A DNA stretch of 64,000 bases from Dehalococcoidia bacterium (GTDB taxonomy: Bacteria; Chloroflexota; Dehalococcoidia; E44-bin15), in contig DATKYK010000041.1 of assembly GCA_035528575.1 (NCBI GenBank), forward strand, positions 1-64,000, given 5' to 3'. Below are positions 1-8,359 of this stretch, piece by piece. The notes beneath the pieces were generated by a model. The model did not search any database and was not told the DNA's origin. It saw only the letters and a list, made by a program, of their open reading frames with translations. Each line of letters begins with the position of its first letter. The first letter of the stretch is position 1. The position numbers were made by a program, and so were the translations under genes.

Positions 1-1078
1 TGATGGGGTCGATGGTAACATACATGCCGGTGCCGGCGCCGATGGTATCCATGAGCAGGGTGGGAATATTGAATATCCTGCGGTTGATGACCACCTCGCG
101 CAGCATGACGGGCTCGCCGCTCATGATGAGGCCCACGTCGAAGCTGGTACCGCCCATGTCGGAGCAGACCCAGTTGCCTGTCCCCATCACCTGCTCCAGA
201 TAGCGAACCCCGAGCAGACCCCCGATAGGCCCGGAGAAGCACCCTTCATAGATTCGGGGGTAGCGGATATTGGTCACGCCTCCGTGCGCCAGAACTATCT
301 GAAGAGGATACCTGTATCCACTGTCCTGGAGCTTGCGCTCAATCCCAGACAGCTGTTCGCGTCCAGGCTCTGCAGCGCTGGCATGGAGCACGAGCGTGTT
401 GAGTCGCGGTTGCTCCCTGGTAATAGGACAAAGCTGGCAAGAGAGATACACCGGCACCTGCCGACCCCGCTTCTGCATCACCTCCTGGGCTATCTCGGAC
501 ACCCTCAGCTCATGAATCGGGTTCAGGTATGAATACCACAGGGAGACGGCGATGGCCTCCACCCCCTCATCCAGCAGCTCCTCGACCGCCCTCTCAACCT
601 CATGCTCATAGAGGGGTATGGCCTCCATCGAGAACATATCTATTCGCCCGGTCACCCCCTTAACCAATCTCCGAGGAACCAGGGGCATGTTGTGGTGATG
701 CGTTACGTGATGCAGAACATCCTGATAACCATACCCGGTCCACGTCTGGCGGCTCCGTTCGTGGATGAAGACGTCTTCATCCCCCCGTTGGGTGATAACC
801 CCCACATTTTTACCCGTGGCGGTGAGAAGCACATTCATCATCGAAGTGCCGCAGTAGACGATAGCCTCGACACCGGGAAGTATATTACCCGCCTGCTTCT
901 TGAAATCGATATCCCAGTACTCGAAAGCATCCGTCAGCGACTCCCAAACACCCAGAGATTGATCCTGAGGGGTAGTTGCCGCCTTGCCGATGGTGAAGTT
1001 TCCCTCGCTGTCTACCACCATCATGTCAGTCATGGTGCCGCCGGCGTCACTGGCGATTATCTGTACCTGGTGTTCCAT
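1..1078 (-). CDS. Hydantoinase/oxoprolinase-type A subunit (partial, N-terminal part)
   Basis: Reading the minus strand from an ATG at 1078 gives an open frame that runs off the left edge, about 359 residues. It begins with the ASKHA phosphate-binding stretch SDAGGTMTDM (residues about 9-18), has the CGTSMMNVLL segment near residue 73, and shows CSDMGGTSFDVGL near residue 312, the second nucleotide-binding motif of HyuA-type proteins. The family comprises ATP-dependent hydantoinases, 5-oxoprolinases and the large subunits of acetone/acetophenone carboxylases. Which of these applies cannot be decided without the missing C-terminus and neighbours. A Shine-Dalgarno-like AAGGAGG lies just upstream (plus strand 1082-1089 region). 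Plus-strand frames here are antisense shadows. Confidence 0.88.
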   Translation of the reverse strand, partial: MEHQVQIIASDAGGTMTDMMVVDSEGNFTIGKAATTPQDQSLGVWESLTDAFEYWDIDFKKQAGNILPGVEAIVYCGTSMMNVLLTATGKNVGVITQRGDEDVFIHERSRQTWTGYGYQDVLHHVTHHHNMPLVPRRLVKGVTGRIDMFSMEAIPLYEHEVERAVEELLDEGVEAIAVSLWYSYLNPIHELRVSEIAQEVMQKRGRQVPVYLSCQLCPITREQPRLNTLVLHASAAEPGREQLSGIERKLQDSGYRYPLQIVLAHGGVTNIRYPRIYEGCFSGPIGGLLGVRYLEQVMGTGNWVCSDMGGTSFDVGLIMSGEPVMLREVVINRRIFNIPTLLMDTIGAGTGMYVTIDPI

Positions 1079-1589
1079 GTCGCCTCCTTGCAAGTTCTAC
1101 AGAAATTGGGGCTTCCAGCATATCCAATCCATCGCACTGTGTCAACAGGTTACGCGTGATAACTTCCCTAATTATGTAACCTTATCGCATTACTACACCA
1201 CATATTTTTCTAGGCAGGGGCCTCGGTTTATAGGTAGGTTGGAGAAAGCCAATTTGTTATTGCGATCCCCGACAAGTCGGGGCAGCAACACATCTAAGGG
1301 CGGGTAGGTGAGAAAAGGTGAGATAGCTTTCTCTGAGGCTGACCGGTCGGGGTCGCAATAACGGCCATACACATGCTTGTTATTGCCCCTCGCCAATTGC
1401 ACAAGCCCGCAACCAGCCAACCCGCATCCTTTACAGCTTGTTCCTACTGACTTGGATAATTGATAGGCGTGCATTATAATAGCCGTGGAACAAAAATTTC
1501 ACCTCAAACGTCTATATTTTATGAGAAGAACAGTGTCCTGAAAACGGATATTGCAGGATTGCGAAAAGGGAGGGGAGGGGAGCTTACAT
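1079..1589. repeat. Intergenic region with dispersed palindromic repeats
   Basis: No gene is supported here. Positions 1264-1318 hold one copy of a dispersed repeat containing the palindrome CCCCGACAAGTCGGGG followed by a GCAGCAACACATCT-like tail. Related copies lie near 27160-27215 and 59535-59600. Positions 1405-1470 hold a second repeat (AGCCAACCCGCATCCTTTACAG core) that recurs near 4697-4766. The region separates the divergently transcribed hydantoinase-type gene and the small membrane protein gene, so it should also carry both promoters, but none is clear. Confidence 0.6.
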
Positions 1590-1829
1590 ATGGAATTCAT
1601 CATTATAGCGACATTGGGTATACTCGGTGCGGCGCTTATTGCAGGTGGCATCGTCATGTATCGTAAGAGCGAAAGTGCTCACGGCCGGGCATTCGGTGCT
1701 GCTGCTATTGCCGCTGGAGTCGTCATGTGGGTCATAATTATAATCGTCACCCCAGCATCCCAGAGTTCAGGGGCTTATGCACTGAGTGTTGTGGCAAACA
1801 TGGGAAGTGGAGATATTATTAGGGGTTAA
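1590..1829 (+). CDS. Small two-helix membrane protein
   Basis: A 79-residue protein of unknown function. The start at 1590 is preferred over an in-frame ATG at 1551 because a purine-rich GGGAGGGGAGGGGAGC stretch lies just before it and the protein then begins directly with a membrane segment. Two hydrophobic helices (about residues 2-22 and 32-52) are joined by a short polar loop MYRKSESAHGR, followed by a polar tail. Such small hydrophobic proteins are common in this region. A terminator-like hairpin of the window-wide family starts 25 bases after the stop. No homology is recognised. Confidence 0.6.
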   Translation: MEFIIIATLGILGAALIAGGIVMYRKSESAHGRAFGAAAIAAGVVMWVIIIIVTPASQSSGAYALSVVANMGSGDIIRG

Positions 1830-1853
1830 GAGAGTGAGGGGTTAAGAATCCTA

Positions 1854-1888
1854 GGGGCTACCCGAGAATGGGTGGCCCCCTCTTTTTT
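1854..1888 (+). terminator. Family hairpin terminator (copy 1)
   Basis: Inverted arms GGGGCTACCC and GGGTGGCCCC around a GAGAAT loop, followed by CTCTTTTTT. It lies 25 bases past the end of the small membrane protein gene. It is one of about eleven copies in the window with nearly the same stem sequence. Confidence 0.8.
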
Positions 1889-1890
1889 AA

Positions 1891-2195
1891 TACCCCCATA
1901 CATTTTACCTTAATGCTGCCTTAGCTATGAAAAGCATGCTAGTCACTCTGTAACTGGCATCCACATGGTCATTGTTGCACGATGAGGCTGTCCACAACCT
2001 GCATCCTTGATGCCTGACAGCCTGCACTACGGTATTGACCTGTGTCAAGGCCTCCCCACAATAAACCAAAATATTGTCAGGGTTTTCCCCACACAAAAAT
2101 ATACAGACTTTCCCCACAAAAAATACAGACTTTTTCTACAGACAAATGGCGAATCTTGTGTTACCGTTCATATGAGAGTTTTACCAGAGGCGCTT
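1891..2195 (+). repeat. Dispersed composite repeat (R element plus extension)
   Basis: Positions 1891-1980 are copy R1 of a repeat of about 90 bp, with a TAATGCTGCCTTAGCTATG-like core and an ending CATTGTTGCAC. Other copies are at 6304-6390, 7480-7567, 10191-10262 and, inverted, 33564-33652. Positions 2000-2195 extend it with a second block containing GGTATTGACCTGTGTC and ACAGACAAATGGCG. That block recurs only on the minus strand at about 33243-33440. The composite looks like a non-autonomous mobile or structural repeat. No coding sequence is supported from 1830 to 2685. Confidence 0.7.
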
Positions 2196-2509
2196 CCTGC
2201 AGATAGCCACAATCACAGCGGGTAAAACTGAGGAGGAAATTGGCGATATGGTGCAACGCTATGTTCCGTTCGTCTTTTTCAAGGTGCATCCTGTCGCTTA
2301 GCTGAGCCAAGTAGTTGAAATTACAAAAAGATTATCTGGATAAGCCTATCTAGTTAATCAATTAGGATTCCTTAATGCAGTGACAGCGATATTCGCCCTG
2401 CCGGGATAAGGGGGCGGACATTCTGTCATACCTGCTGCGCAGGAGGGTCTTAGGGTGAAAGACGGCGGGAATGTGAGTCAGAAGCGGTAGCATAACCAGC
2501 CGCATTGTA

Positions 2510-2544
2510 GGGGGATACCCGGCAATGGGTGGCCCCTCTGTTTT
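2510..2544 (+). terminator. Family hairpin (copy 2, degenerate)
   Basis: GGGGATACCC, a short loop, GGGTGGCCCC and then CTCTGTTTT. The stem carries mismatches relative to the other copies and no recognised gene ends just upstream, so it may be a relic left by a lost gene. The stretch 2196-2509 shows no other recognisable feature. Confidence 0.5.
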
Positions 2545-2685
2545 CGCCAATAGTTGCATTGCTTGAGAACGCCTGTATTAGCATAGTATATAGTGACTGA
2601 TTGTCTTAGTGTTAGATACACCGGTGAGGGCATTTTTGAACCTGTTGTATTAGAGGGATAGCCAAATCCGAAAGGGAGATAAAGG

Positions 2686-4593
2686 GTGAACACGGGTACG
2701 AAGAAATGGCTTACATCTCTATCAATAGCGGCCGTGCTGACAGCGGCGCTGGCAGTCCCGCTGCTGAGCCTCAATGCCGCACTGGGGGATCCTGGCGACA
2801 TAGGTGATTTAGTAATAGATAGACTAGAGGTTGACACCGTGGGTGACCAGCCAAGTATGACCTATGTCTCCAATAATATTTACGCCATAGCATATAAAAG
2901 TGGCTCAGGTAATCTGACGACGGTTGAGATTGCCACCAATGGCAGCATTACTGATCCCATACTGGCTACCTATAAGTATCAAACTGACGACAAGGATGAG
3001 GAGCCCAGTATAGTCCGTGTTTCCGATGATACTATCGCCGTGGCCTACAAAGGAACTGACGATCATGGTTGGCTGGAGACGTTTGCGATAAATCTCACCG
3101 CCGGGGCCAGTTTTGGCAATATAACCCCTGTAGATTCTCTGGAGTTTGATGAGGTAAAGTGTAAGAAGTCCAGTATGACCAGTATGACCTATGTTTCCAA
3201 TAATATTTACGCCATAGCATATGAAAGTAGCTCAGGTAATCTGACGACGGTTGAGATTACCACCAATGGCAGCATAACTTATCCCATACTGGCTACCTAT
3301 AAGTATCAAACTGACGACAAGGGTGAGGAGCCCAGTATAGTCCGTGTTTCCGATGATACTGTCGCCGTGGCCTACAAAGGAACTGACGATCATGGTTGGC
3401 TGGAGACGTTTGCGATAAATCTCACCGCCGGGGCCAGTTTTGGCAATATAACCCCTGTAGATTCTCTGGAGTTTGATGAGGTAAAGTGTAAGAAGCCCAG
3501 TATGACCAGTATGACCTATGTTTCCAATGATGTGTACGCCATAGCATATAAAAGTAGCTCAGGTAATCTGACGACGGTTGAGATTGCCACCAATGGCAGC
3601 ATAACTGACCCCATACTAGCTACCTATAAGTATCAAACTGACGACAAGGGTGACGAGCCCAGTATAGTCCGTGTTTCCGATGATACTGTCGCCGTGGCCT
3701 ACAAAGGAACTGACAATGCTGGTTTCCTGAAAACGTTTACGATAAATCTCACCGCCGGGGCCAGTTTTGGTAATATAACCTTTGTAGATTTTCTGGAGTT
3801 TGATGATTTAAAGGGTGATCAGCCCAGCATGGTCTATGTTGCCAATGGTGTTTACGCCATAGCATATAAAGGTGGCTCAGTTCATTTGGTGACGGTTGAA
3901 ATCACCACTCCTACTCCGACACCGACACCGACACCAACACCTACTCCAACTCCTACACCCACACCCACGCCTACACCTACACCTACTCCAACACCTACAC
4001 CCACACCTACACCTACACCTACACCTACTCCTACTCCTACTCCTACGCCCACTACTAGCGCCACGGTAGCCACAGCCACCGTCACGGGCAATGCCACCTT
4101 CTCTACAAGCTCGGGCACGATACAGAACCTGAACGCCCATGCTAAGTCAACGCTATCCTGCCCCGCTGAAGGTAATGGGAATCTTCAGTTCCCACATGGC
4201 TTCTTCTCATTTAATATTACAGGGCTATCCAACGGCGAGAGCGTAACTGTCACCATAACGCTTCCCTCTGCCGTCCCGGTGGGAACCCAGTACTGGAAGT
4301 GCGGCCCAACTCCCGGCGATGCCTCCAATCACTGGTACCAGTTGCCTATGGGTGACGACGATGGGGATAACATTGTCACCATAACGCTGGTAGATAACGG
4401 ACTGGGCGATGATGTCCTGACCGGGGAAGACGGCGAGATAGTTGATGATGGAGGCCCCGGGGTTCCACCCGTTGGGGGCGAGGTCTACCCGGTGAACAGG
4501 GTAGCCATTTTGGCACCGTGGCTTGCTCTTGCGGCGCTGATGGCAGTGGCCTTGGCAGTCTTAGTGATAACGAAGAGAAGACGCATTGCGTAG
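2686..4593 (+). CDS. Secreted repeat protein with Thr-Pro linker and C-terminal anchor
   Basis: A 635-residue exported protein starting at GTG 2686, with AAAGGGAG eight bases upstream. A signal peptide spans about residues 1-33. Three nearly identical repeats of about 107 residues follow (starting near residues 53, 162 and 272), plus a partial fourth. Each contains PSMTYVSN...YAIAY and PSIVRVSDD...AVAYKG strands, which looks like a beta-propeller-type fold. Residues about 408-462 are an almost pure Thr-Pro linker. Then comes a beta-rich domain like the 'choice-of-anchor U' type (residues about 465-590). The end is a VGGEVYP...LAPWL transmembrane tail with KRRR. The same tail ends the protein at 6608. 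The ligand is unknown. The role is probably cell-surface. Confidence 0.85.
   Translation: MNTGTKKWLTSLSIAAVLTAALAVPLLSLNAALGDPGDIGDLVIDRLEVDTVGDQPSMTYVSNNIYAIAYKSGSGNLTTVEIATNGSITDPILATYKYQTDDKDEEPSIVRVSDDTIAVAYKGTDDHGWLETFAINLTAGASFGNITPVDSLEFDEVKCKKSSMTSMTYVSNNIYAIAYESSSGNLTTVEITTNGSITYPILATYKYQTDDKGEEPSIVRVSDDTVAVAYKGTDDHGWLETFAINLTAGASFGNITPVDSLEFDEVKCKKPSMTSMTYVSNDVYAIAYKSSSGNLTTVEIATNGSITDPILATYKYQTDDKGDEPSIVRVSDDTVAVAYKGTDNAGFLKTFTINLTAGASFGNITFVDFLEFDDLKGDQPSMVYVANGVYAIAYKGGSVHLVTVEITTPTPTPTPTPTPTPTPTPTPTPTPTPTPTPTPTPTPTPTPTPTPTPTPTTSATVATATVTGNATFSTSSGTIQNLNAHAKSTLSCPAEGNGNLQFPHGFFSFNITGLSNGESVTVTITLPSAVPVGTQYWKCGPTPGDASNHWYQLPMGDDDGDNIVTITLVDNGLGDDVLTGEDGEIVDDGGPGVPPVGGEVYPVNRVAILAPWLALAALMAVALAVLVITKRRRIA
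2842..3830 (+). repeat. Three near-identical tandem DNA repeats of about 325 bp inside the gene
   Basis: Units starting near 2842, 3172 and 3505 share long identical stretches, for example the segments encoding YKYQTDDK and GWLETFAINLTAG. The high DNA identity implies recent duplication or gene conversion. Confidence 0.8.
3908..4050 (+). repeat. Thr-Pro-encoding hexanucleotide repeat tract
   Basis: Repeats of the type ACNCCN encode a TPTPTP linker. The third codon positions vary (CCTACTCCGACACC and similar), so the protein pattern is kept while the DNA drifts. The antisense strand reads as a spurious Gly-Val open frame. Confidence 0.85.
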
Positions 4594-4622
4594 ACTCTCC
4601 AACAGTGGATGAGAAGATTACG

Positions 4623-4655
4623 GGAGGCTACCCGAGAATGGGTGGCCCCTCTCTT
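4623..4655 (+). terminator. Family hairpin terminator (copy 3)
   Basis: GAGGCTACCC, GAGAAT loop, GGGTGGCCCC, then CTCTCTTATTCT, 30 bases past the end of the secreted repeat protein gene. Downstream, 4697-4766 carries the AGCCCGCATCC...CAACTCGCATCC repeat also seen at 1405-1470. Confidence 0.75.
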
Positions 4656-4881
4656 ATTCTTATATAGTCCACAACATTGACAGCCTAGCTCCCCCAGCCC
4701 GCATCCGGCCAACTCGCATCCTTTGCAGCCTGTTCACTCGCACCGCTGCCTTGGAGGATTGACAAGCTCTATTAGTTGTGGTCTAATCCCCATCGAAAAT
4801 TCCGCAAGAAACACATCCCCGTCGGGGGTTAGTACCGTTTCAATTTCAAACTAGGAGTACGGTAAATAAGGGAGGTTAGTC

Positions 4882-6099
4882 ATGGCTGTTTCAGGAAAGT
4901 GTGCCCCCAAATTCGAGCGCGTGCGCGAGGAATTCGAGCGCAACTTCAAGGAGCGGGAAGAGGTCGGGGCCTCTGTGTGTGTTACCTTGGACGGCGAAAC
5001 TGTTGTAGATATCTGGGGCGGCACGGCTGATGTCGACACCGGCGAGCCATGGAAGGAGGACACGGTCTCGGTCGTCTTCTCCGCCACTAAGGGGGCGACA
5101 GCCCTCTGTGCCCATATCCTCGCTTCCCGGGGCCTATTGGATATTGACGCTCCCGTAGTGAAATACTGGCCCGAGTTTGGTAAGGCCGGTAAGGAGAACA
5201 TCACGGTGAAGATGCTACTCAACCACCAGGCGGGTCTCCCACATGTCCGTAAGCCGTTACCCCAAGGGGCGTACTACAACTGGGACATAATGGTACACGC
5301 ACTTGAGGAGCAAGAGCCATTCTGGGAGCCTGGTACACGACATGGTTATGAATTCGTGGTGTTTGGGTGGTTGGCCGGTGAGGTGGTGAGGCGTGTATCG
5401 GGCAAATCGCTCGGTCGCTTCCTCCAAGACGAAGTGGCAAAACCTCTCGGGCTTGACTTCTGGATCGGCCTGCCAGAGGAGATGGAACCGCGGGTCTCAA
5501 AGATCATTATGTTCGACCCTCAGCAAATGCTTGACACACCCTTTATGAGAACTGCCCTGGCAGATCCGAACTCTATCCAGGGCCTAGCGCTATTTAACGA
5601 CGGTGGCACCTTGACCGTGGACGGCGTTGACTCGCGCGCCATCCATGCAGCTGAGGTCGGAGGGGCTGGCGGTATAACAAATGCTCGTGGACTTGCCGGC
5701 ATGTATGCTCCACTAGCGTGCGGAGGAAGCCTCAATGGCGTCAATCTGGTGGATCGTGACACCCTTGCGCGGATGTCTACGGTGTCTTCCTCGACTGGCC
5801 AAGATATGACACTCCTTATCCCCATGCGATTCTCCCTGGGGTTTATCAAATCACACGATAATAGGAGACAACCTCCGGGCATGCAGGATAGCATGATCCT
5901 AAGCGAAGACGCATTCGGCCACCCGGGAGCCGGGGGGTCCATCGGGTTCGCTGACCCACGTGAGAGGATTTCATTCGGCTACATGATGAATAAGATGGGC
6001 CCTGGTTTGGGGCTGAATCCCAGGGGACAAAGCCTTGTTGATGCCGTCTATATCTCGCTCGGTTTCAGATCGAACGCGTCCGGTAGTTGGTTGCGGTGA
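4882..6099 (+). CDS. Serine hydrolase of the beta-lactamase/family VIII esterase fold
   Basis: A 405-residue cytoplasmic protein with no signal peptide. It carries the class C SxxK motif SATK at residues 67-70, the likely Tyr base at about residue 156 (HGYEFVV) and a C-terminal GHPGAGGS motif near residue 348, as in EstB-like carboxylesterases. GGAGGT lies six bases before the ATG at 4882. The family hydrolyses short-chain esters or beta-lactam-like amides; the substrate here is not known. It stands alone between repeat-rich intergenic regions. High-GC codon use resembles the catabolic island rather than the neighbouring low-GC secreted proteins, so it may have a separate history. Confidence 0.88.
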   Translation: MAVSGKCAPKFERVREEFERNFKEREEVGASVCVTLDGETVVDIWGGTADVDTGEPWKEDTVSVVFSATKGATALCAHILASRGLLDIDAPVVKYWPEFGKAGKENITVKMLLNHQAGLPHVRKPLPQGAYYNWDIMVHALEEQEPFWEPGTRHGYEFVVFGWLAGEVVRRVSGKSLGRFLQDEVAKPLGLDFWIGLPEEMEPRVSKIIMFDPQQMLDTPFMRTALADPNSIQGLALFNDGGTLTVDGVDSRAIHAAEVGGAGGITNARGLAGMYAPLACGGSLNGVNLVDRDTLARMSTVSSSTGQDMTLLIPMRFSLGFIKSHDNRRQPPGMQDSMILSEDAFGHPGAGGSIGFADPRERISFGYMMNKMGPGLGLNPRGQSLVDAVYISLGFRSNASGSWLR

Positions 6100-6607
6100 A
6101 TCTATCCCTATGCCCATAGAAAAAGATAGAACCTCTGAACGAGAAGTCCTATCTATCACACGACTTGGCTCCCCGAGCATGATTCGAACTGTGAACTAGC
6201 ATAGGTCGTAGTGTTGGGCTACTTCACGACCGCTACCGGCGCCTCCTCACCTTCACAACCACCCTTTCCAATCTTTCAACTACTTCATTCACGCCAAACG
6301 CTTCCCCATGTAACCTACCTTAATACCGCCTTAGCTACAAAAAGCATACTAGTCACTTTGTAACTGGCATCCACATGCTTGTTGTTGCATACATGAACCC
6401 CAACCTGTGCAGCTACTATTGCCAGGGCGCATCCTTCTATAAAAAGACCGCTCTATTTAGAGATGCCTTGCACTATTCATAAGTGATGGATATAGCGCAT
6501 ATAACCTAGTCATGGCAATTGACGTATGAATGGTAGTAATATAAAATATTAAAGCTTCATATCCCGTAAGTTGTGTCATTGGTTTAATTGAGAAGGGAAA
6601 CTTCACT
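6100..6607. repeat. Intergenic region with R element copy 2
   Basis: Positions 6304-6390 match the dispersed element of about 90 bp (core CCGCCTTAGCTACAAAAAGC). Around 6165-6200 there is a stretch resembling a decayed tRNA 3' end on the minus strand (TTCGAATC followed by GGGGAGCCA), but no foldable tRNA is present. Downstream is AT-rich sequence that probably carries the promoter of the gene at 6608. No gene is supported. Confidence 0.55.
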
Positions 6608-7414
6608 ATGAATGTTAAAAAAGCCATGATAGTACTAGTTTGTACAGCACTACTCGCAGAGTTACTCCTCTTCGCTTTGATACCTTTTAAGGAACAGATG
6701 GCATTAGCAGATACTTGCGAGGCTACGTTCTATTCAAGTGCCTCCGATGGCTATTTATATTACGTAACTGGGGGTTACGATACTGTTCACGATTGTCCTT
6801 CAGGAACTGTTCAAAGTTCGGGGCGTTTACTTATAGGACAAGATGCCCCCGGTTCAGCGAAGGCTATTTATCGTGCTGGACTGTTTTTTGACACCAGTTC
6901 CTTACCTGACTCTGCCGAAATTACGTCAGCAACTCTATCGCTGTACGGGTATAGCGATGCTAGTAATACCGACTTTAATATTACTGTGGTAGATGGGACT
7001 GTGCTTAATGACCCGTTACAGACATCGGATTATGGCAACCTGCTAAGTCAGACTACGAGCGGGGGAGCGTTCAACACATCTGGCTTCTCTATCGTTGCTT
7101 ATAATGACATTCCGCTAAATACGGTAGGAATAGGGTGGATTTCAAAAACGGGAACAACAAAACTGGGGCTTAGAAGTGAGCGTGATATTACCGATACTGA
7201 ACCTTTCGGACCAGAGTATGTAACAGTTAATGCCTGTGAACAAGGAGAAGGGTACTGGCCTCGGCTGGTCGTAAGCTATGAATGTACCCCCGTAGGTGGC
7301 GACATCTACTCCATAACTAGGCTAGCTGTACTCGCGCCTTGGCTGGGGCTGGCAGCGTTTATGGCAGTAGCTATGGGAGTCATAGTGCTGATGAAGAGGA
7401 GGCATGTGGCCTAA
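6608..7414 (+). CDS. Secreted DNRLRE-like protein with C-terminal membrane tail
   Basis: A 268-residue exported protein. A hydrophobic signal spans about residues 7-34 (cleavage near LADT). The middle carries the pattern YRAGLFFDTSSLP followed by ITSATLSLYGY, typical of the DNRLRE/carbohydrate-binding-like beta-sandwich found in large surface proteins. The last 45 residues (VGGDIYS...LAPWLGLAA...KRRHVA) closely match the tail of the 2686 protein: a GG, a Tyr, an Arg, a hydrophobic helix and a basic end. GAAGGGA precedes the ATG. Probably held at the cell surface by this tail. The low GC content contrasts with the upstream esterase gene. Confidence 0.8.
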   Translation: MNVKKAMIVLVCTALLAELLLFALIPFKEQMALADTCEATFYSSASDGYLYYVTGGYDTVHDCPSGTVQSSGRLLIGQDAPGSAKAIYRAGLFFDTSSLPDSAEITSATLSLYGYSDASNTDFNITVVDGTVLNDPLQTSDYGNLLSQTTSGGAFNTSGFSIVAYNDIPLNTVGIGWISKTGTTKLGLRSERDITDTEPFGPEYVTVNACEQGEGYWPRLVVSYECTPVGGDIYSITRLAVLAPWLGLAAFMAVAMGVIVLMKRRHVA

Positions 7415-7443
7415 AGCTACAGACATTTGTTAACAAATGAAGA

Positions 7444-7469
7444 GGGGCTACCCGAGAATGGGTAGCCCC
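7444..7469 (+). terminator. Family hairpin terminator (copy 4, perfect stem)
   Basis: GGGGCTACCC and GGGTAGCCCC form a perfect ten-pair stem around GAGAAT, 30 bases past the stop of the 6608 gene. The T-tract is weak (TGTATTATAT). Confidence 0.75.
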
Positions 7470-7479
7470 TGTATTATAT

Positions 7480-7567
7480 ACCCCGTGCAACCTACCGCAA
7501 TGACGCCTTAGCTACAAAAAGCATGCTAGTCACTCTGTAACTGGCATTCACATGGTCATTGTTGCAC
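7480..7567 (+). repeat. R element copy 3
   Basis: Matches copies 1 and 2 through GCCTTAGCTACAAAAAGCATG and CATTGTTGCAC, and follows directly after the hairpin, as in copies 1 and 4. The rest up to 7787 shows no recognised gene. Confidence 0.7.
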
Positions 7568-7787
7568 AATATGGCGTTTTGTTGCTCCTGCCATTTTGCC
7601 CAGTTCTGCTCAAAAACGGGGGTCCCTGAAGTGGAGTCCTCTTGATTCTCCCCGAGTTACGTTGTCGAAATCGCATTTTTAGTCCACTGTAGATACAAAA
7701 CATTGACTCACTGCTTTCTGATCATGGTGTCATAATCATGACACTTGAGTCTATTATCGTGCTCTGGTCAACCGTAAGTTTTATATC

Positions 7788-8225
7788 TCAGGATGTAATT
7801 TTCTCAAGTATTCTGGCCATAAATTCATCTTTTTCTTCATCCGTCATCCCTACAGAACCCTGTTCGATAAGTTTCGCAACCATATCCAGTACAAATTCAA
7901 CACGCTCTTCTTTTGGAACATTGGGAAGCATCATATTTAGACAATGGGGCATCATCTGAGTCATCATATTTGGCATTATTGGCATTCCTTTCTCCTTACC
8001 GCTTCCCATCATCTGCGACATCATTCCCATCATACCGCCAGCACTTTCATCTCCACCCATCATATCCATCATCATTCTAGGCATCATCTGCTCCATCATC
8101 CTCTGCTTGTCCTCTGCCGTCATATCGGCGAAAAACTTTTCCATCATCTTTACCATCATATCCTGTTTTTCTTCCTTACTCATACTCCCAATCATCGCTT
8201 CCATCATTTCGTCCATCGTGCCCAT
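7788..8225 (-). CDS. Methionine-rich cytoplasmic protein
   Basis: A 145-residue protein in which about 37 residues (a quarter) are methionine, mostly as MM or MMM pairs between residues 1 and 100 (for example MPRMMMDMM and GMMSQMM). One Cys and one His lie in PHCLN near residue 95. There is no signal peptide or membrane helix. The C-terminal 45 residues are an ordinary charged helix. Start at 8225 is supported by AAGGAGGA eight bases upstream. Met pairs can bind Cu(I)/Ag(I) or act as an oxidant sink, so a metal or redox buffering role is possible, but this is inference. The PadR regulator gene lies just upstream on the same strand. Confidence 0.75.
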   Translation of the reverse strand: MGTMDEMMEAMIGSMSKEEKQDMMVKMMEKFFADMTAEDKQRMMEQMMPRMMMDMMGGDESAGGMMGMMSQMMGSGKEKGMPIMPNMMTQMMPHCLNMMLPNVPKEERVEFVLDMVAKLIEQGSVGMTDEEKDEFMARILEKITS

Positions 8226-8359
8226 TTTCTCTCCTCCTTTTACCTTTTTATTCTTATGGATGACTTTACACCTGAATTGTATTTTTCAAACTTCTCCCCG
8301 CTATATAGAACTGTATTTACTTGATTAATAGCAGCTTTGCATGTACACTCGGCCTCCAT

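Noticed and set aside
602-1159. 185-codon plus-strand open frame
   Set aside because: It is antisense to the hydantoinase-type gene, whose minus-strand translation has clear nucleotide-binding motifs and a ribosome binding site.
3877-4140. Minus-strand Gly-Val and Arg-rich open frames
   Set aside because: They are the reverse complement of the Thr-Pro repeat tract and arise only from its low complexity.
6165-6245. tRNA-like 3' end on the minus strand (TTCGAATC and GGGGAGCCA)
   Set aside because: No 5' acceptor half pairs with it and the T-stem does not form; at most a decayed fragment or an old integration site.
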